NCBI RefSeq assembly: GCF_008831285.2
Contig: NW_022204942.1
Coordinates: 1-47,059, forward strand
DNA length: 47,059 nucleotides
DNA from: Nymphaea colorata
Taxonomy: Eukaryota; Streptophyta; Magnoliopsida; Nymphaeales; Nymphaeaceae
Direction: 5' to 3'
The notes beneath the pieces were generated by a model, which did not search any database, had not been told where the DNA came from, and saw only the letters and a program-made list of their open reading frames with translations. Shown here one piece after another: positions 9,754 through 21,900 of this stretch (position 1 is the stretch's first letter; each line of letters begins with the position of its first letter). The translations under genes were made by a program, and so were the position numbers.

Positions 9754-11433
9754 TCAGCCTAAGCGCTATGCCATTTGGTCGATCCTCTGCTCGCACTGCC
9801 TCAGCCACTGCTCGTCCTTGTGCCTGAAGACTTGGTTCTGCAACCTTCGCGAAATGTGCAGGATTCTCTTGGAGTAGTTGGCAAACCTGTAGTTTTCGTG
9901 GAATTGCTTGCTGCTCTGCTCGGCTGAGACCTGGTCGTGCTCCTCCTCGATGTAGAGCATCATCAGCGTCTCAGACTATTCGGGTTTTTATTGATTCTGA
10001 CTCGCGTATTTTTTCCTGTTGAGCAGAGGAGACAGCTTGGGACTTGTGACGACGATGCGCAAATCGCCTGCTGCCAGCTCGTGACTGTTCTTCTAGAGGC
10101 ATTTGGGGCAGGCGCAGTCCTGGATGAGTTCAGTGACGTGCCTTTTGAGAAACTTCTCAGTCACCTTCATCTCGATCATGATCACAAACAGAGCTGGGAT
10201 GAGGGAGTTTCCCACCTCGAACACGTAGAAGTAGAGCATAGCGTACAGCATGTATGCGAAATTACCATAGCTTTCCAGCTCGGTGAAGATCTCATAGGTA
10301 CCCACCTGGAACAGCTGGTAAATGTAGCTGAAGAAGCCTTTGAGGTAGTCGTCGAAGTACTCGCCAGGGTACATCAGCATGGAGTAGAAGATGAAGCCGT
10401 TGAGGAAGATGAAGATCTGGAAGAAGATGGTCATGATCAGCGGGAAGGAGAAACGCAGGTTCTTGTTGAAGTTGTACAGCTAGTTATCCTTCTCCTCCTA
10501 CCTGTCCGGAAACTAGAAAATCGGCAGGATCTGCAGGAAGGAACATATAGGAGCGAACTTCTAACTGAACAGGATGATCAGGCACATCAACTGAAGGAAG
10601 ATGTACCAACTTCTGAACTTCTTTGTGAGGGAAGCGACGTCTTTGACCTCGCGTTGGAAGATGCGATGCCTTTGGCTCTTCCTGGAGAGGATGATGGTCT
10701 GGTAGAGGTATATCATGAAGAGGAGGGAAGCTATCACCTGCTAGAGTATCCTCAAACCGTTCAATTTCCGTTACTTCTCCCGCTTGAGTTAAAACCTAGC
10801 GTCCAGTTTTGCCTTTATCATCAGGTAGCTGTACAGCTGATAGTCAGCGACCAGCTAGTAGTCCTTGACGAACTTGTTCTCGCCCAGGTGCAGGACCAGT
10901 CTCATCTGGTAGCTGCTGAGGAGCAAATCCCTGAAGAAGTTTGTCTCCAGGTCGTGGAAAAAGTCCATGGCCTGCTGGACGGTGTCGAAGAGGGTGACAT
11001 TGAAGTCATTATTCTCCGTCTGCATTTCGAATTTGATGATGGAGGCGTTCCTGGCAGTGAAGGCAACCAGCCCGTCCTCCTCCAAGCTCCTCGACACGTT
11101 CAGTATCTTCCCGAAATGCTCCTTCATCTCCTCCAGAGTCGCGAACTCCATCTCGCACTCGTCGATGTTGAGGCCCTCCTCGTAGAGGCCCAGATCGTCC
11201 TTCCCCAGCAGGTTGAGGTTGAAGTAGGTGCGAAGGTACCTGTCGTGCTGGTGGATCTCCTGGTTGGTGCTGTAGACGACGGTGACGGAGGCGATGATGA
11301 GCAGGCCCACCAGGATGAGCTGGAGAGTGTCGTGGACGCCGTGGCCGTTGATGATCTCCCTCTGCTGCTGGGCCTGTTCGTGGTGGTGGGAGTGGGACTT
11401 TGTGCTCAGGGAGCGATTGATCGGGATGATCAT
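9754..11433 (-). CDS. Polycystin/TRP-like cation channel
   Basis: A single uninterrupted frame of 559 residues from MIIPINRSLS to a TGA at 9754-9756, with no intron or frameshift. A cytoplasmic His/Gln-rich N-terminus is followed by TM1 (LILVGLLIIASVTVVY) and an extracellular loop of about 130 residues with N-glycosylation-type sites. Then come a bundle of hydrophobic helices (SLLFMIYLYQTII, IFLQLMCLIILFS, FFQIFIFLNGFIFYSM), a pore-like segment with QVGTYEIF and a last helix with Asn (EVGNSLIPALFVIMI). The C-terminal tail is charged and helical. One helix, a large loop, then five helices with the pore before the last is the PKD2/TRPML plan. Family level only. It shares a 15-bp divergent promoter interval with HslV. 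Confidence 0.72.
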
Positions 11434-11448
11434 GATATAATAATTGAG
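11434..11448. promoter_or_regulatory. 15-bp divergent start-codon interval
   Basis: Only 15 bp (GATATAATAATTGAG) separate the ATG of the minus-strand channel gene from the ATG of plus-strand HslV. Both genes are intact and confidently called. Any core promoters must therefore lie in these 15 bp or inside the opposite gene's coding sequence. The TATAATAATT core recurs close upstream of many other start codons in the window. Confidence 0.7.
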
Positions 11449-12012
11449 ATGTTTAAGAGCTTTTTGAGATGCAGGTTCACCACTGAGAAGTGGCACCACA
11501 CCACCATCCTCGCCCTCAAGCGCAACAACGAAACCGTCATCATCGGCGACGGACAGGTCTCTCTGGGCAGCACCAAGGTCAAGGTCGACGCCCGCAAGAT
11601 CCGCAAGATGGCCGATGGGGTCTTCTGCGGCTTCGCGGGGTCGCTCGCCGACGCCTTCTACCTCATCGAGGGACTCGAACAGGTCATGTCCAAGTACCCC
11701 AAGCAGACCCTCAAGAGCTGCATCACCTACGCCAAGGAGTGGAGGACTGGCAAGCAGATGCGTCACCTGGAAGCCACCCTCATCGTGATCGACAAGGGAC
11801 TGATAATCGAGCTGGACGGCACTGGCAACGTGCTGGACATCGAGGACGTGATTGGGATCGGAAGCGGAGGACTGTATGCGGAATGCGCGGCGAGGGCATT
11901 GATGGCGCACACGAACCTGAGCGGGGAGGAAATCGCCCGGTAGGCCATGAAGATAGCAGCCAGCAAGTGCATTTACACGTCGGACAAGTTCGTGATGGAG
12001 AAAATTGTATGA
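11449..12012 (+). CDS. hslV: ATP-dependent protease HslV (mitochondrial)
   Basis: Proteolytic subunit of the bacterial-type HslUV protease, retained in mitochondria of some protists; 187 residues. A short Arg/Phe-rich presequence (MFKSFLRCRFTTEKWHH) precedes TTILALKRNN. The first Thr (codon 18) would become the N-terminal nucleophile after cleavage. Family landmarks follow: VIIGDGQVSLG, GFAGSLADAF, EWRTGKQMRHLEATLIV, GIGSGGLYAECAARALM and CIYTSDKF. One in-frame TAG (11941-11943) is read as Glu between IAR and AMKIAA. No intron and no frameshift. The partner ATPase HslU is not in this window. Start chosen because it adds the presequence and is the first ATG. Confidence 0.95.
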
Positions 12013-12343
12013 TCTTAGCTATTTTAATCACCAGTCACAAAGGATACAACTGTCACATCCATCGCATATACACATATAAAGCATAAAGATATCATGCAAG
12101 ATTGGTCATATCTGGCAGAATTGATGATCACGATGGAGAAATAGATTATTTTGTTTGATTCCATCCAAAGATATGATTCGCAACAATGCACCATCAAATA
12201 TGAGTTGAAAATCCTCAACCATATCTACTCCACCACATCAAATCCCCAATAATGCCTTCTCCCATTCCTAGATCTATATGTTTGATTGGTTGAATGGCAA
12301 GTGGATGGTGATATATTGGGGCTACTGGCGGTAGAATTCAAGT
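12013..12343. other. Intergenic region upstream of the tRNA
   Basis: 331 bp between the HslV stop and the tRNA gene. AT-rich, without a convincing frame on either strand or a recognisable RNA fold. It would hold HslV termination signals and tRNA upstream sequence. Confidence 0.6.
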
Positions 12344-12415
12344 GTTCAATTGGTGTAGTGGTTATCACGTCTGCCTAACACGCAGACGGCCCCAGGTTCG
12401 ATCCCTGGATTGAAC
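12344..12415 (+). tRNA. tRNA-Val (anticodon AAC)
   Basis: A 72-nt cloverleaf. The acceptor arm GTTCAAT pairs with ATTGAAC. The D-arm region GTGTAGTGGTTATCAC is the standard A box. The anticodon stem TCTGC/GCAGA encloses CTAACAC, giving anticodon AAC. The T arm CCAGG/CCTGG with TTCGATC holds the B box GGTTCGATCC. No intron; CCA is not encoded. A run of five T at 12419-12423 is a Pol III terminator. It sits 24 bp from the stop codon of the convergent Arl5 gene. It is not one of the Glu suppressor tRNAs the reassigned codons require. Confidence 0.96.
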
Positions 12416-12418
12416 ATA

Positions 12419-12423
12419 TTTTT
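12419..12423 (+). terminator. Pol III terminator of tRNA-Val
   Basis: Five consecutive T, beginning 3 nt past the tRNA end, the usual RNA polymerase III stop. It falls in the 24-bp gap between the tRNA and the Arl5 stop codon on the other strand. Confidence 0.8.
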
Positions 12424-12439
12424 ATAATTCTATAAATAA

Positions 12440-13038
12440 TCACAGCTTTTTCACCAACTCGTCAGTGAGCCAGTCCAGCGCCTCGCCCACGCCGTTCCCC
12501 TACAACGCAGAACACATCTGCAGACGCCAAGAGTGGTCCTTGATCTCGTGCAGACTGTACTGCTTCGAGATCTGCTCCTAGTTCAAAGCCCCCTTCATGT
12601 CCTGCTTGTTGGCCAGGATGAGTATGGGCACGTCCTTGAGGTTCTGAGTGGCGCCACGACTACCTCGTTGATGACGATCTTGAAGAGCTCCGTCTTTGCG
12701 ATGACTTCGCTCTTGACGTCGGTGCTGTCGATGACGAAGATGACCGCGTCGGTGCGCGAGTAGTAGGTGGACCAAACGCTGCGAATGCGCTCCTGCCCGC
12801 CGAGATCCCACGCACTGAACTTCACGTTCTTGTGGGTGATCTACTCGACGTTGCTGCCGATGGTGGGAGTAGTTTCGACTGCCTTTCCGAGGGACCTGCG
12901 TGGGAGGGAAGCGTACATTTGGTAGAGGAGAGTGGTCTTGCCGGCGTTGGCGAGACCGAGGATTAAGATGTTGTAGCTGCGGTTGGACTTGAAGACCTTG
13001 CTCCACATCGAGGAGAAAAAAGAGCCCATATTTCCCAT
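12440..13038 (-). CDS. ADP-ribosylation factor-like GTPase, Arl5-type
   Basis: Small Golgi-type GTPase of 192 residues, or 189 if translation begins at the second ATG (13027-13029), giving MGSFF like other Arl5 proteins; both starts place Gly at position 2 for N-myristoylation. P loop GLANAGKTT (the usual Asp is Ala), switch I TPTIGSNVEEIT, switch II WDLGGQE, NKQD, and SAL in the last guanine-binding loop. SNVEEI is the Arl5 signature, and its second E is TAG (12841-12843). A 20-nt intron at 12644-12663 joins NE to NLKDVPILIL. Frame is intact. It lies 24 bp from the convergent tRNA-Val. Confidence 0.93.
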
Positions 13039-13278
13039 GCTTATTATTATTTATGCGATAGGAATTCAAATCCTTGGTGTTTTGGACAGCATTAGGGGCA
13101 AACAATCAACACCAATCAACACCAAATATACAATCCCCCAATCCCGCCCCATCTCAGACAGTTCGAGAAGATTTCCACGCGATTGTGAAACCGAAAGGCA
13201 ACTTACCTGTAAACTTGATGGGTTTCTGTATATGGTGTAGTTTATAGAAAGTATTGGTCTTCAGATGAAATGAAGTAA

Positions 13279-14625
<1,347 letters not shown>

Positions 14626-15261
14626 GTTTGATTTAATTATCAGTTACCCAATAGCAGTTCCATTAATCACACAAAGGAGGTTCAATCCCACCCGCGGAAG
14701 TTTTTATTCGGAAATAAATAATAAAATTTGAGAGTGATTGTTACGGTTAACCAACGCCCAGCAGACACATCCCGGCGGGGAAAATGGGAAGCTAAAGCGT
14801 ATTGCGGATGGAGGGGAGGCGAGACGGGGGATGCGCGAGGTGGGAAGGACGGAGGATGGGCGTGGGCGGACATCTGGGGATTTTTTGACCAATTGTCCTA
14901 TCGGAGGGGGACAGCAAATACCACCAAGAGAGACAGTCAAAACGGGAAACAATCATGTTTCGCAGGTATTTGGACGGAAATGTGATTTTTTCAACTTTGA
15001 ATTCTTATTTAAGAATAATTATCAATAAAATATATTCTTCCCAAAACTGACTTATTAATTACCCCTCCCTAACAGCCAACGCCCCCCTGGCCCTGTCTTT
15101 CCCTCTATAGCTTGTCCAATCAGGCCAATTCCATCATTAATATATTTATACGGTAATATGAGAAAAACAATCACCTGCATAGCCCTCTAATTCTTGGCCA
15201 TTCATCCATAGTGATGATCACTTGCTGCATTTGCAGCAGATAATAAAATTATAATTATCGT
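14626..15261. other. Long intergenic region with a G-rich block
   Basis: 636 bp, the longest gap in the window, upstream of alpha-tubulin and of the divergent gene at 15262. The part at about 14750-14910 is markedly purine- and G-rich on the plus strand (GGATGGAGGGGAGGCGAGAC). The rest is AT-rich, ending ATAATAAAATTATAATTATCG just before the ATG at 15262. No convincing frame or RNA fold was found. It probably holds the tubulin promoter. Confidence 0.55.
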
Positions 15262-15865
15262 ATGCTGCTGAGCGACAGGAAGCACGACAAGTCCCGCAGC
15301 TGCACCCTCCTCCAGAAAGCCATCGAAAAATAGCACAGGGACTCCAGAGCATTCGCAGGGCCAGCAATCCTGAATTCGTCCCCTACTGCTCGAGCGGCAA
15401 ACTGGGCAAACTCATCTGCAAGCCAGAAAGCGCGTCACTCCACAAACCGACCGACGACCAGCTGCTGGAAAAGATCAACTTCCGCAACTTCCACAAGATC
15501 TACCGGATGGTCAGCAAGTACGAAAACGAAAAGTACTCGCAACTCACCAGAAGTAAAATCCGCCCTACCAAGAATCTAACAGAAAAACCTGATCAACAAG
15601 GAGTGGAGGGTGCACAGTTTGGCCAAATGCCCAATCGCACGCCATGCCCTCCCTCGTCCACGCGAGCAAACAGGAAGAGGAGAGCAGCATCCACAAGGAG
15701 AAGTTCGGGAAGATGAACGAAGTGCTCTTCAGGAAGCTGAGCAAGGTGAAGGAACCGAAGCACCTGCCCTAGTTCCAGGAGATGTACAACAACTACATCC
15801 AGATCTGCGAGATGAACGAGAACATCCGCAGGGGCGAACTGCTGAGCGGGCTCAAGTAGAGCTGA
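15262..15865 (+). CDS. Basic helical protein, unknown function
   Basis: About 190 residues, ending at the TGA at 15863-15865. It starts MLLSDRKHDKSRSCTLLQKA and is basic throughout. It contains PEFVPYCSSGKLGKL, KINFRNFHKIYRMVSKYENE and a helical end (MNEVLFRKLSKVKEPKHLPE, EFQEMYNNYIQICEMNENIR). A 30-nt GT-AG intron lies at 15553-15582, joining SQLTR to KNLINKEWRVHSLA. One-base changes near 15352 and 15643 interrupt the frame. No family is recognised. It converges on the deubiquitinase gene, with 56 bp between stops. Confidence 0.68.
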
Positions 15866-15921
15866 CAGTAATGATGGATGTGACTTTTTATCGCATGGGT
15901 AATATACTATAAGCGCATCAA

Positions 15922-18900
15922 TCACCACCCCATTTCTCCCCACTCCTCGCCGCAACTGGGCATTTGCTGCTGAAGGAACTGGCCTTGAAACAGCAGAAGG
16001 GCATTCGATTTCCACCCCGCCCGAAACTGTCCCCTCTGACGCATCTCCGCTCGCACGTTTTAGTGGCGGTCCTGCATGCCGTATACGTCGAGATGGAAGG
16101 GAAGTCCTCATTGTTCTTGGCAGCCAGGTACTCAGCGTCCATGTCGTTCCTCACCTCCTCCGCCATCCTCTCCTCTTTCTTCTCCTGCATCTGGGGCTTG
16201 CAGCTGACTTCCTCCAGCAGGACCACTCTGAGAGCGACTAGCTCTTCTGCTCAAAGGGGAGAGCGATTTCGTAGTACCCGCTGTCGAAGGTGAAGCTGTA
16301 GCTGTAAAACTCAGTGAAGAAGAGTTTGGCCTTCTGCCTGATGTCGATCTGGTACTCGATCACTTTGGCGCAGTCCTGCATCTCCTCGTCGTCGGGACAG
16401 TACAGGATGCGGTACCTGACGGAGAGGACGTCGGTGGGGGCGACGTTGTTGATCTGCTCGATGTTTTCGCTGTTGAAGATGATGAGGTTCTCGAAGAACT
16501 CGAATTGCACCTCTTCCCACTTCGAGTAGGTGCTGATGGCGCCGATGTGGTAAGCTCTCTTACCTTGGAGAGCTACCTGTGCGCCGACTATATCTATACT
16601 TCAGATGAGCTCTCCATGTTTATCTCCATCTGCCTCAACTGCCCTACGATGTCCTGCAGGAAAGCGTGCTTCTGCTCACTCGACATGCGACTGTTGTTAT
16701 CCTCCTTCTCGGCCTTCTCGAAGTTGAAGACAAACTCGTTGATCCACTCCGTGTAGGACTGCGAGGCGAGACAGGGCCCCGGCAGCTCGCTCACGTACCT
16801 GTTGACCTCCGGGACGGTGGCCATGAGCTTCAGCAGCAGACGATGCCCAGCAGCGTGAAGTAGTTGTGGCGCGACCTGTTCGTGTAGAGCAGCTCCAGGA
16901 AGGAAAAGATTATCTCGTCGCCCATCTTGAAGAAGGGATTCCAGTACTTGCAGAGACGGTCGCCGGAAGAGTGGCCAGTATCTATCGTCATCCCTTACCC
17001 AATAACCGTGAGGAGGGGGACGCCGAACAGTCGCTATATTCTCCTGCGCTGGAGGGCGTCGTTGATGGTGAGCAGGCCGTCATGGTCTATCTATCAGCAT
17101 TCTTACATGGACGTAAAGGTAAATGTAGGGGTCTTCGTGGCTAAACCGGTTCAGGTTTTCAATGATCATGGTGAGCAATTTTTCGCTGATCTTCTCGTTC
17201 CTCGCGGCGTACTTGAAGATGTTGGTGATGCTCTCGTTCTAGTAGCGATCGTGAAGAACCTGCGGTAAAGCTAGATGTTCAGGTAGCCTTCCGCTCCAGA
17301 AGCGTCTCCTATCGCTCCTCGGAAAGGTCCGGCTAGAAAACCACCAGCATGTTCAGGATCTCGATTATGATGCTCACGCTCTCCACTCTCCTGTCAGTGC
17401 TCATATAGTAGGGATAAGACGGAAGCAGGCCTTACATTCCCGACTATTTCTGGAGGTAAAAGTGGATCAACTTCGGGCCTAGCTTATTCGCCTGGAACCA
17501 CTCGGTAAACCTGCTATCCAGTTTGCAAAAATCGAAGATGAGGGCGAAATACTCGACCATTTTGAGTGGGTTTTTGCCGACCTAGTTGAGACCAAGCATG
17601 ATCTTCTGGAGCATCTTGTTGATGACTTCGTTTTGCGGGATGGGGACGAGGAAGCTGAGCTCCTTGGGGACAGATGCAGCGATGACCACGGTGGCCTTGG
17701 AGAGGATGGCTTTGAAGGCCTCGCGAATGATCTTGTCCCTGTGGAGGTAGATGTGAGTCATGAAGTTGGGCCCGTCCCTGATGAAGTGCTCTGCTGCGTT
17801 GAAGGCCAGCTTGGGTCGGATGTGCAGCATGCAGATCATGTAGTAGACGATGGTCTGCAGCTCGTTGCCCTCCTTGTAGACTGCATTTTCATTGTCGACC
17901 ATGTCGTTGAAGCTGGCATTGATCCGCATCTCCCTCATCTCGCTCTGCAGCTTGATGTAGAGCACGATGGCTTCGAAGGCGAGTCCAGCTGCTCCTGCAG
18001 TTCCTTCGGCAGTTGGGAGAAGTTGGGCTGGTATGGGTTGCTGGGGTCGTTGGGACTCGACAGAAACTCCTCGGGAATGCATATCTTTTTGAGAGAGTTG
18101 AGGAGGTAGCGGGTGAAGGAAGGCTGCAGGAAATCTTTTCCTTCATGAGGAAGTTGATGTCTTATTGGACTATGCTCATGATCTGCTGATTGCCGATATC
18201 CAGCTCGTGAGGAAGGACCTAGTTTGCTTCCTTTTTGCGCTCGTAGATGAGCAGGTAGGCGTTATCTCTATCCTGGCTTTACCTGTTCCAATCCCAGTCA
18301 TCGATCCTTGTATCGTCGAACTTTATCCACCCATTTTCGCACTTGATGATGGAGTAATAGTGGCCTCCTTCCGAGTTGCCCACATGCACCACGAATCCCT
18401 TCAAAATGTAGAGTTGCGGCCCCACTTCCTGGTTGAAAAAGCCCTGCAGGTCGATCTCGGTGGGGAAGGAAACGGGATGGTCCAGCTTGATCTTGGTGAA
18501 AGTCTATAGATCGAAGACCAGTCGCTGCAGGTGGATGAATAGGAAGGGAGGAAGGCTGTGGAAACGATTGTACTTTTGGATTGTCTCCACCTTGCCCTCA
18601 CAAAAGTCACAGAAATAGTCACAAATGATCTCTGGCTCGATCAGCTTGTGAGGCAGTCCTTGAGGTTAGACTGGTTCTTTATCTATACTGTAAGGATGTA
18701 GAAGTTTTACAGTTTTTCCTTCTTATGATAGCATTTCTCACAGTTTATCACGTTCACCAGCTCACCCTTGAAGTTTCGGTTGATCAGGTGATCCTGGTTG
18801 GTGTCTTTCAGTCTCAGCTAAAGCCGGTCGAAGAGCTGATTCAGGAACTCATCGGCATCGTGCTGCTCCTTGATGTTGATGGGCATGTTGTTGCTATCCA

Positions 18901-21900
18901 GGTAGTTGAGGCAGAAGTTTTCGGGATGATGAAGATCCTCTGTCCGAAGGTGAGCTGGTAAATGAGATACTGGAACTCTCTGAAGAAATCCACCACGTCA
19001 GAGCTGCCTCGGTGGCGATGATGCCCCGCCTGAAGGGCTAAATCATCTCCAGCTGCTGCAGGACTGAGTTGATGTAGCAGATGCAGCCGAGGTTCATGAT
19101 TCCCATCTTTTTCTTGCCCCTGTGGACGGAGTTGCGCTTCAGACTGGTCTGCTCCATTATCTTTATCATCAAACGCAGACTGTACTCAACGTCACAAATG
19201 TTGTTGGTCATCGAGTAGAGAATCTCTCTCACCTATTCTGACAGACTGTTCTCCAGCAGTTGCTTTATGCTGCTTATGGTCGTGGTGTTTATCTGGGTTT
19301 AGGGATTGTAGAGCTTTATTTCGTTGAGAATCTTCAATTTTCCTAGCAAAATTTGGTCAGTCTCACTGATATCAGCCAAATTCTAAATGTATCTTTCTTC
19401 CGATATTTCCTTTTGGTACAGTTTGGAAATCTCTTGGAAGTAGCGATCGTCTTCCTCCCTAAACAAGAGCTTGTTCAAGATGAGGAAATACTCCTGGCAG
19501 TGCTTGTAGCTGACCTTTGAGTTTTGGTGATGCGGATGGAATAGTATTATGACTTGATGGCTGGGTGGATGGAGGAGAGGAGGTAGTAGAAAAGATTGAA
19601 GATTTGGCGAACCGTGAGGATCTCGCTGAAGATTAATCCCTAAATGACTTCTATCTTGAACTACCTATGGCTGCATCTCGCAATATCAAGTACGATGGCT
19701 GCAGCATTCTAAGCGATTAGCTGGTCTCGCTTGCCTCGGCATATGCTCGTGCAAAGCTACCCCAGCTGGGGGATAAAGGACAGAATGGGCTCTGCGATGT
19801 GGGTGAGTCCTGATCCTGCTTCAGAAAGAGTGGAAAACTATACTGATTGGCTCACCAGTGAAGGGATATCCCCGAATCTGCCCCTCAGGACCTTGCCAAG
19901 ACTCTAAATGATGAAGATCTCAAGGTCAATGTTCACTTGGTACTTATTTGGGCCGTTGGAGAGTATCTTATACAAGTAATTTAATAGATGATTAAGAACT
20001 TCTGCAAAACGTATGAGTCCATGAAGGAGCTTTTCCAGTTGATGGGATTTTCAATGATAATGGTCTGGAAATAGAGAGATTCTAGCATGTTGGAGGCATA
20101 CCAATAATAGAGAGTATTTTCTGTTTCGTATTCAAAGATGCTGGTGGAGAGCTCATGAAGGCATGCGATGATGTGGGATGAAGCAGGGAAGAGTTGAGGG
20201 TGGCTGTAACTCCTTTATTATGTCGTTGTGAAGCTAAGCTCCACTGCAAACCATCAGCCTTTCAAATGTTTTAAATATGGTGTGGTAAATATCCTTATTG
20301 CAATTTATGAAGTTTCTAACCGTATTTTCTTCATTGAAGAGTACTTTAAAGTTGGCTTATGCCTTAAGCAGTGCCCATATCCCAATTTTTTCATGTTGTC
20401 GATGACCAGTGGTGCATTTTTAGAGCGGACTGGTAGTAGAAGTTGATCCACTCATCAAGCCGAATGTAGTCTCCAGTGTTGCTGTAGTTGTTAAAGATGT
20501 ATAAGACTCTACCGTCGTTCTAGTAAATAACCTACGTGTCGGTTGCCTTCTGAAAGATCTTGGCGATGGCAGGCGCTCTCAACTTGCCATCTTTTGATGC
20601 ATTTTTATTGAATATTTCCTTCAAATTTCAATGATTTCGTTGTTGAAGAGGCCTTATTGTTGAAAAGGATGTCTTTGTTGAACCATTCGCACTCTGCAGT
20701 CTATTCTATATCAAGGGTGATGCTTCTAAACTGCGTGAGGTTGCTAACCTTTTCCTTTATCTGGTTGAGAGTCAAATGCTGGTCGTTCAGCTTCAGCTTT
20801 ATGTTGCTAAAGTTGACTTCTTATCCGTTGAGGGCCTTATGAGTGATTTCGTATAGGTTGTGAAAGTTTTTCACCTTGATTTCGGACTGAATGGGATCGA
20901 ATACATTCCTGTTATCGATAACCTTCACAGTGATCTCGAAAGAGTTCCTCAAATCCTCGTAGGGGGATACTGGCCGAATCCTTTTTCATCTTCCTTTTTG
21001 ACTATCTATCTGATGAGAATGATCCAACTCAAAGCAGAAAAAGCATTGTCCTGGTTCTGCTGCAAGTGGGTTACTGCTTCCTAGATCGAAATCGGCTGTA
21101 TTTAGAGTATATGGCGAGCGAGGAGGTATTTGGAGACCAAATTGTGAGTTTTGAAGTAATCTTAGAAGAGAAGAGGGCAAGGACGGCCTTGACTTCGCTA
21201 CTCATGAGGTGATAAAGATCGATTATGCACTCGATATCGTAGGGACTCTTGCCCTACGAGCTTATCAAGTGAGAAATCAACGATATCTGGATGTTTTAGG
21301 GTAAAATTTAAGGAATTTGAAAATTGCCGATCTAGCTTGATCAGCACCCACAAGTCTTCAGAACTCATCAAGTTCTGATCTAAATCTTCGTAGTTCTCCA
21401 GCAACAGGTTCAGTATCTTCAGATGTTTCTTCTGGTCGTCAATTTGGTATTTATGTATCTTTTCCTCTGTGATCAGCGATTTGATAGCAGAATGAAGAGT
21501 TTTCTTGCATTTGAGCCCGATCGACTTAGAGTATTGCTCTTTGAGCGGAAGATGAAGTTTTCAATCATGAAAGAGAAGAGACTGGAGTTCGGGTGGTGCA
21601 GGATCGGCTTGAGAGTGAGCATGGAGTTGGAGTGATCAAAAACTCCCTGCTAATTCCCATGATGAACACTTAGAAGTAGATGACTACTGCCTTCGCCTTC
21701 AGATTCTCTTTCAATCGGTCGTAATTCTTCTGCATTATGCGGTATAAGGCCTACAGACTGCCCTCCACTTCTGAAGCCGGCGTGGAGATCATGATCGACT
21801 CGATAAGCGTGAACGTTTCTTCGTTGAAACAGGTGGCTCTGGGTAGTTATTCGATCCTCTTGAGCAGCTGCTTCCGATAGTCTTCGATGTTCTTGTGGCC

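Noticed and set aside
9937-11448. A long open plus-strand frame opposite the channel gene
   Set aside because: It is rich in Val, Leu, His and Glu with no family features. The minus strand carries the complete 559-residue channel, so the plus frame is its mirror.
14728-15028. Short open frames in the tubulin upstream region
   Set aside because: They are low-complexity Gly/Arg/Trp translations of a G-rich block, with no conserved motif and a composition unlike the other genes.
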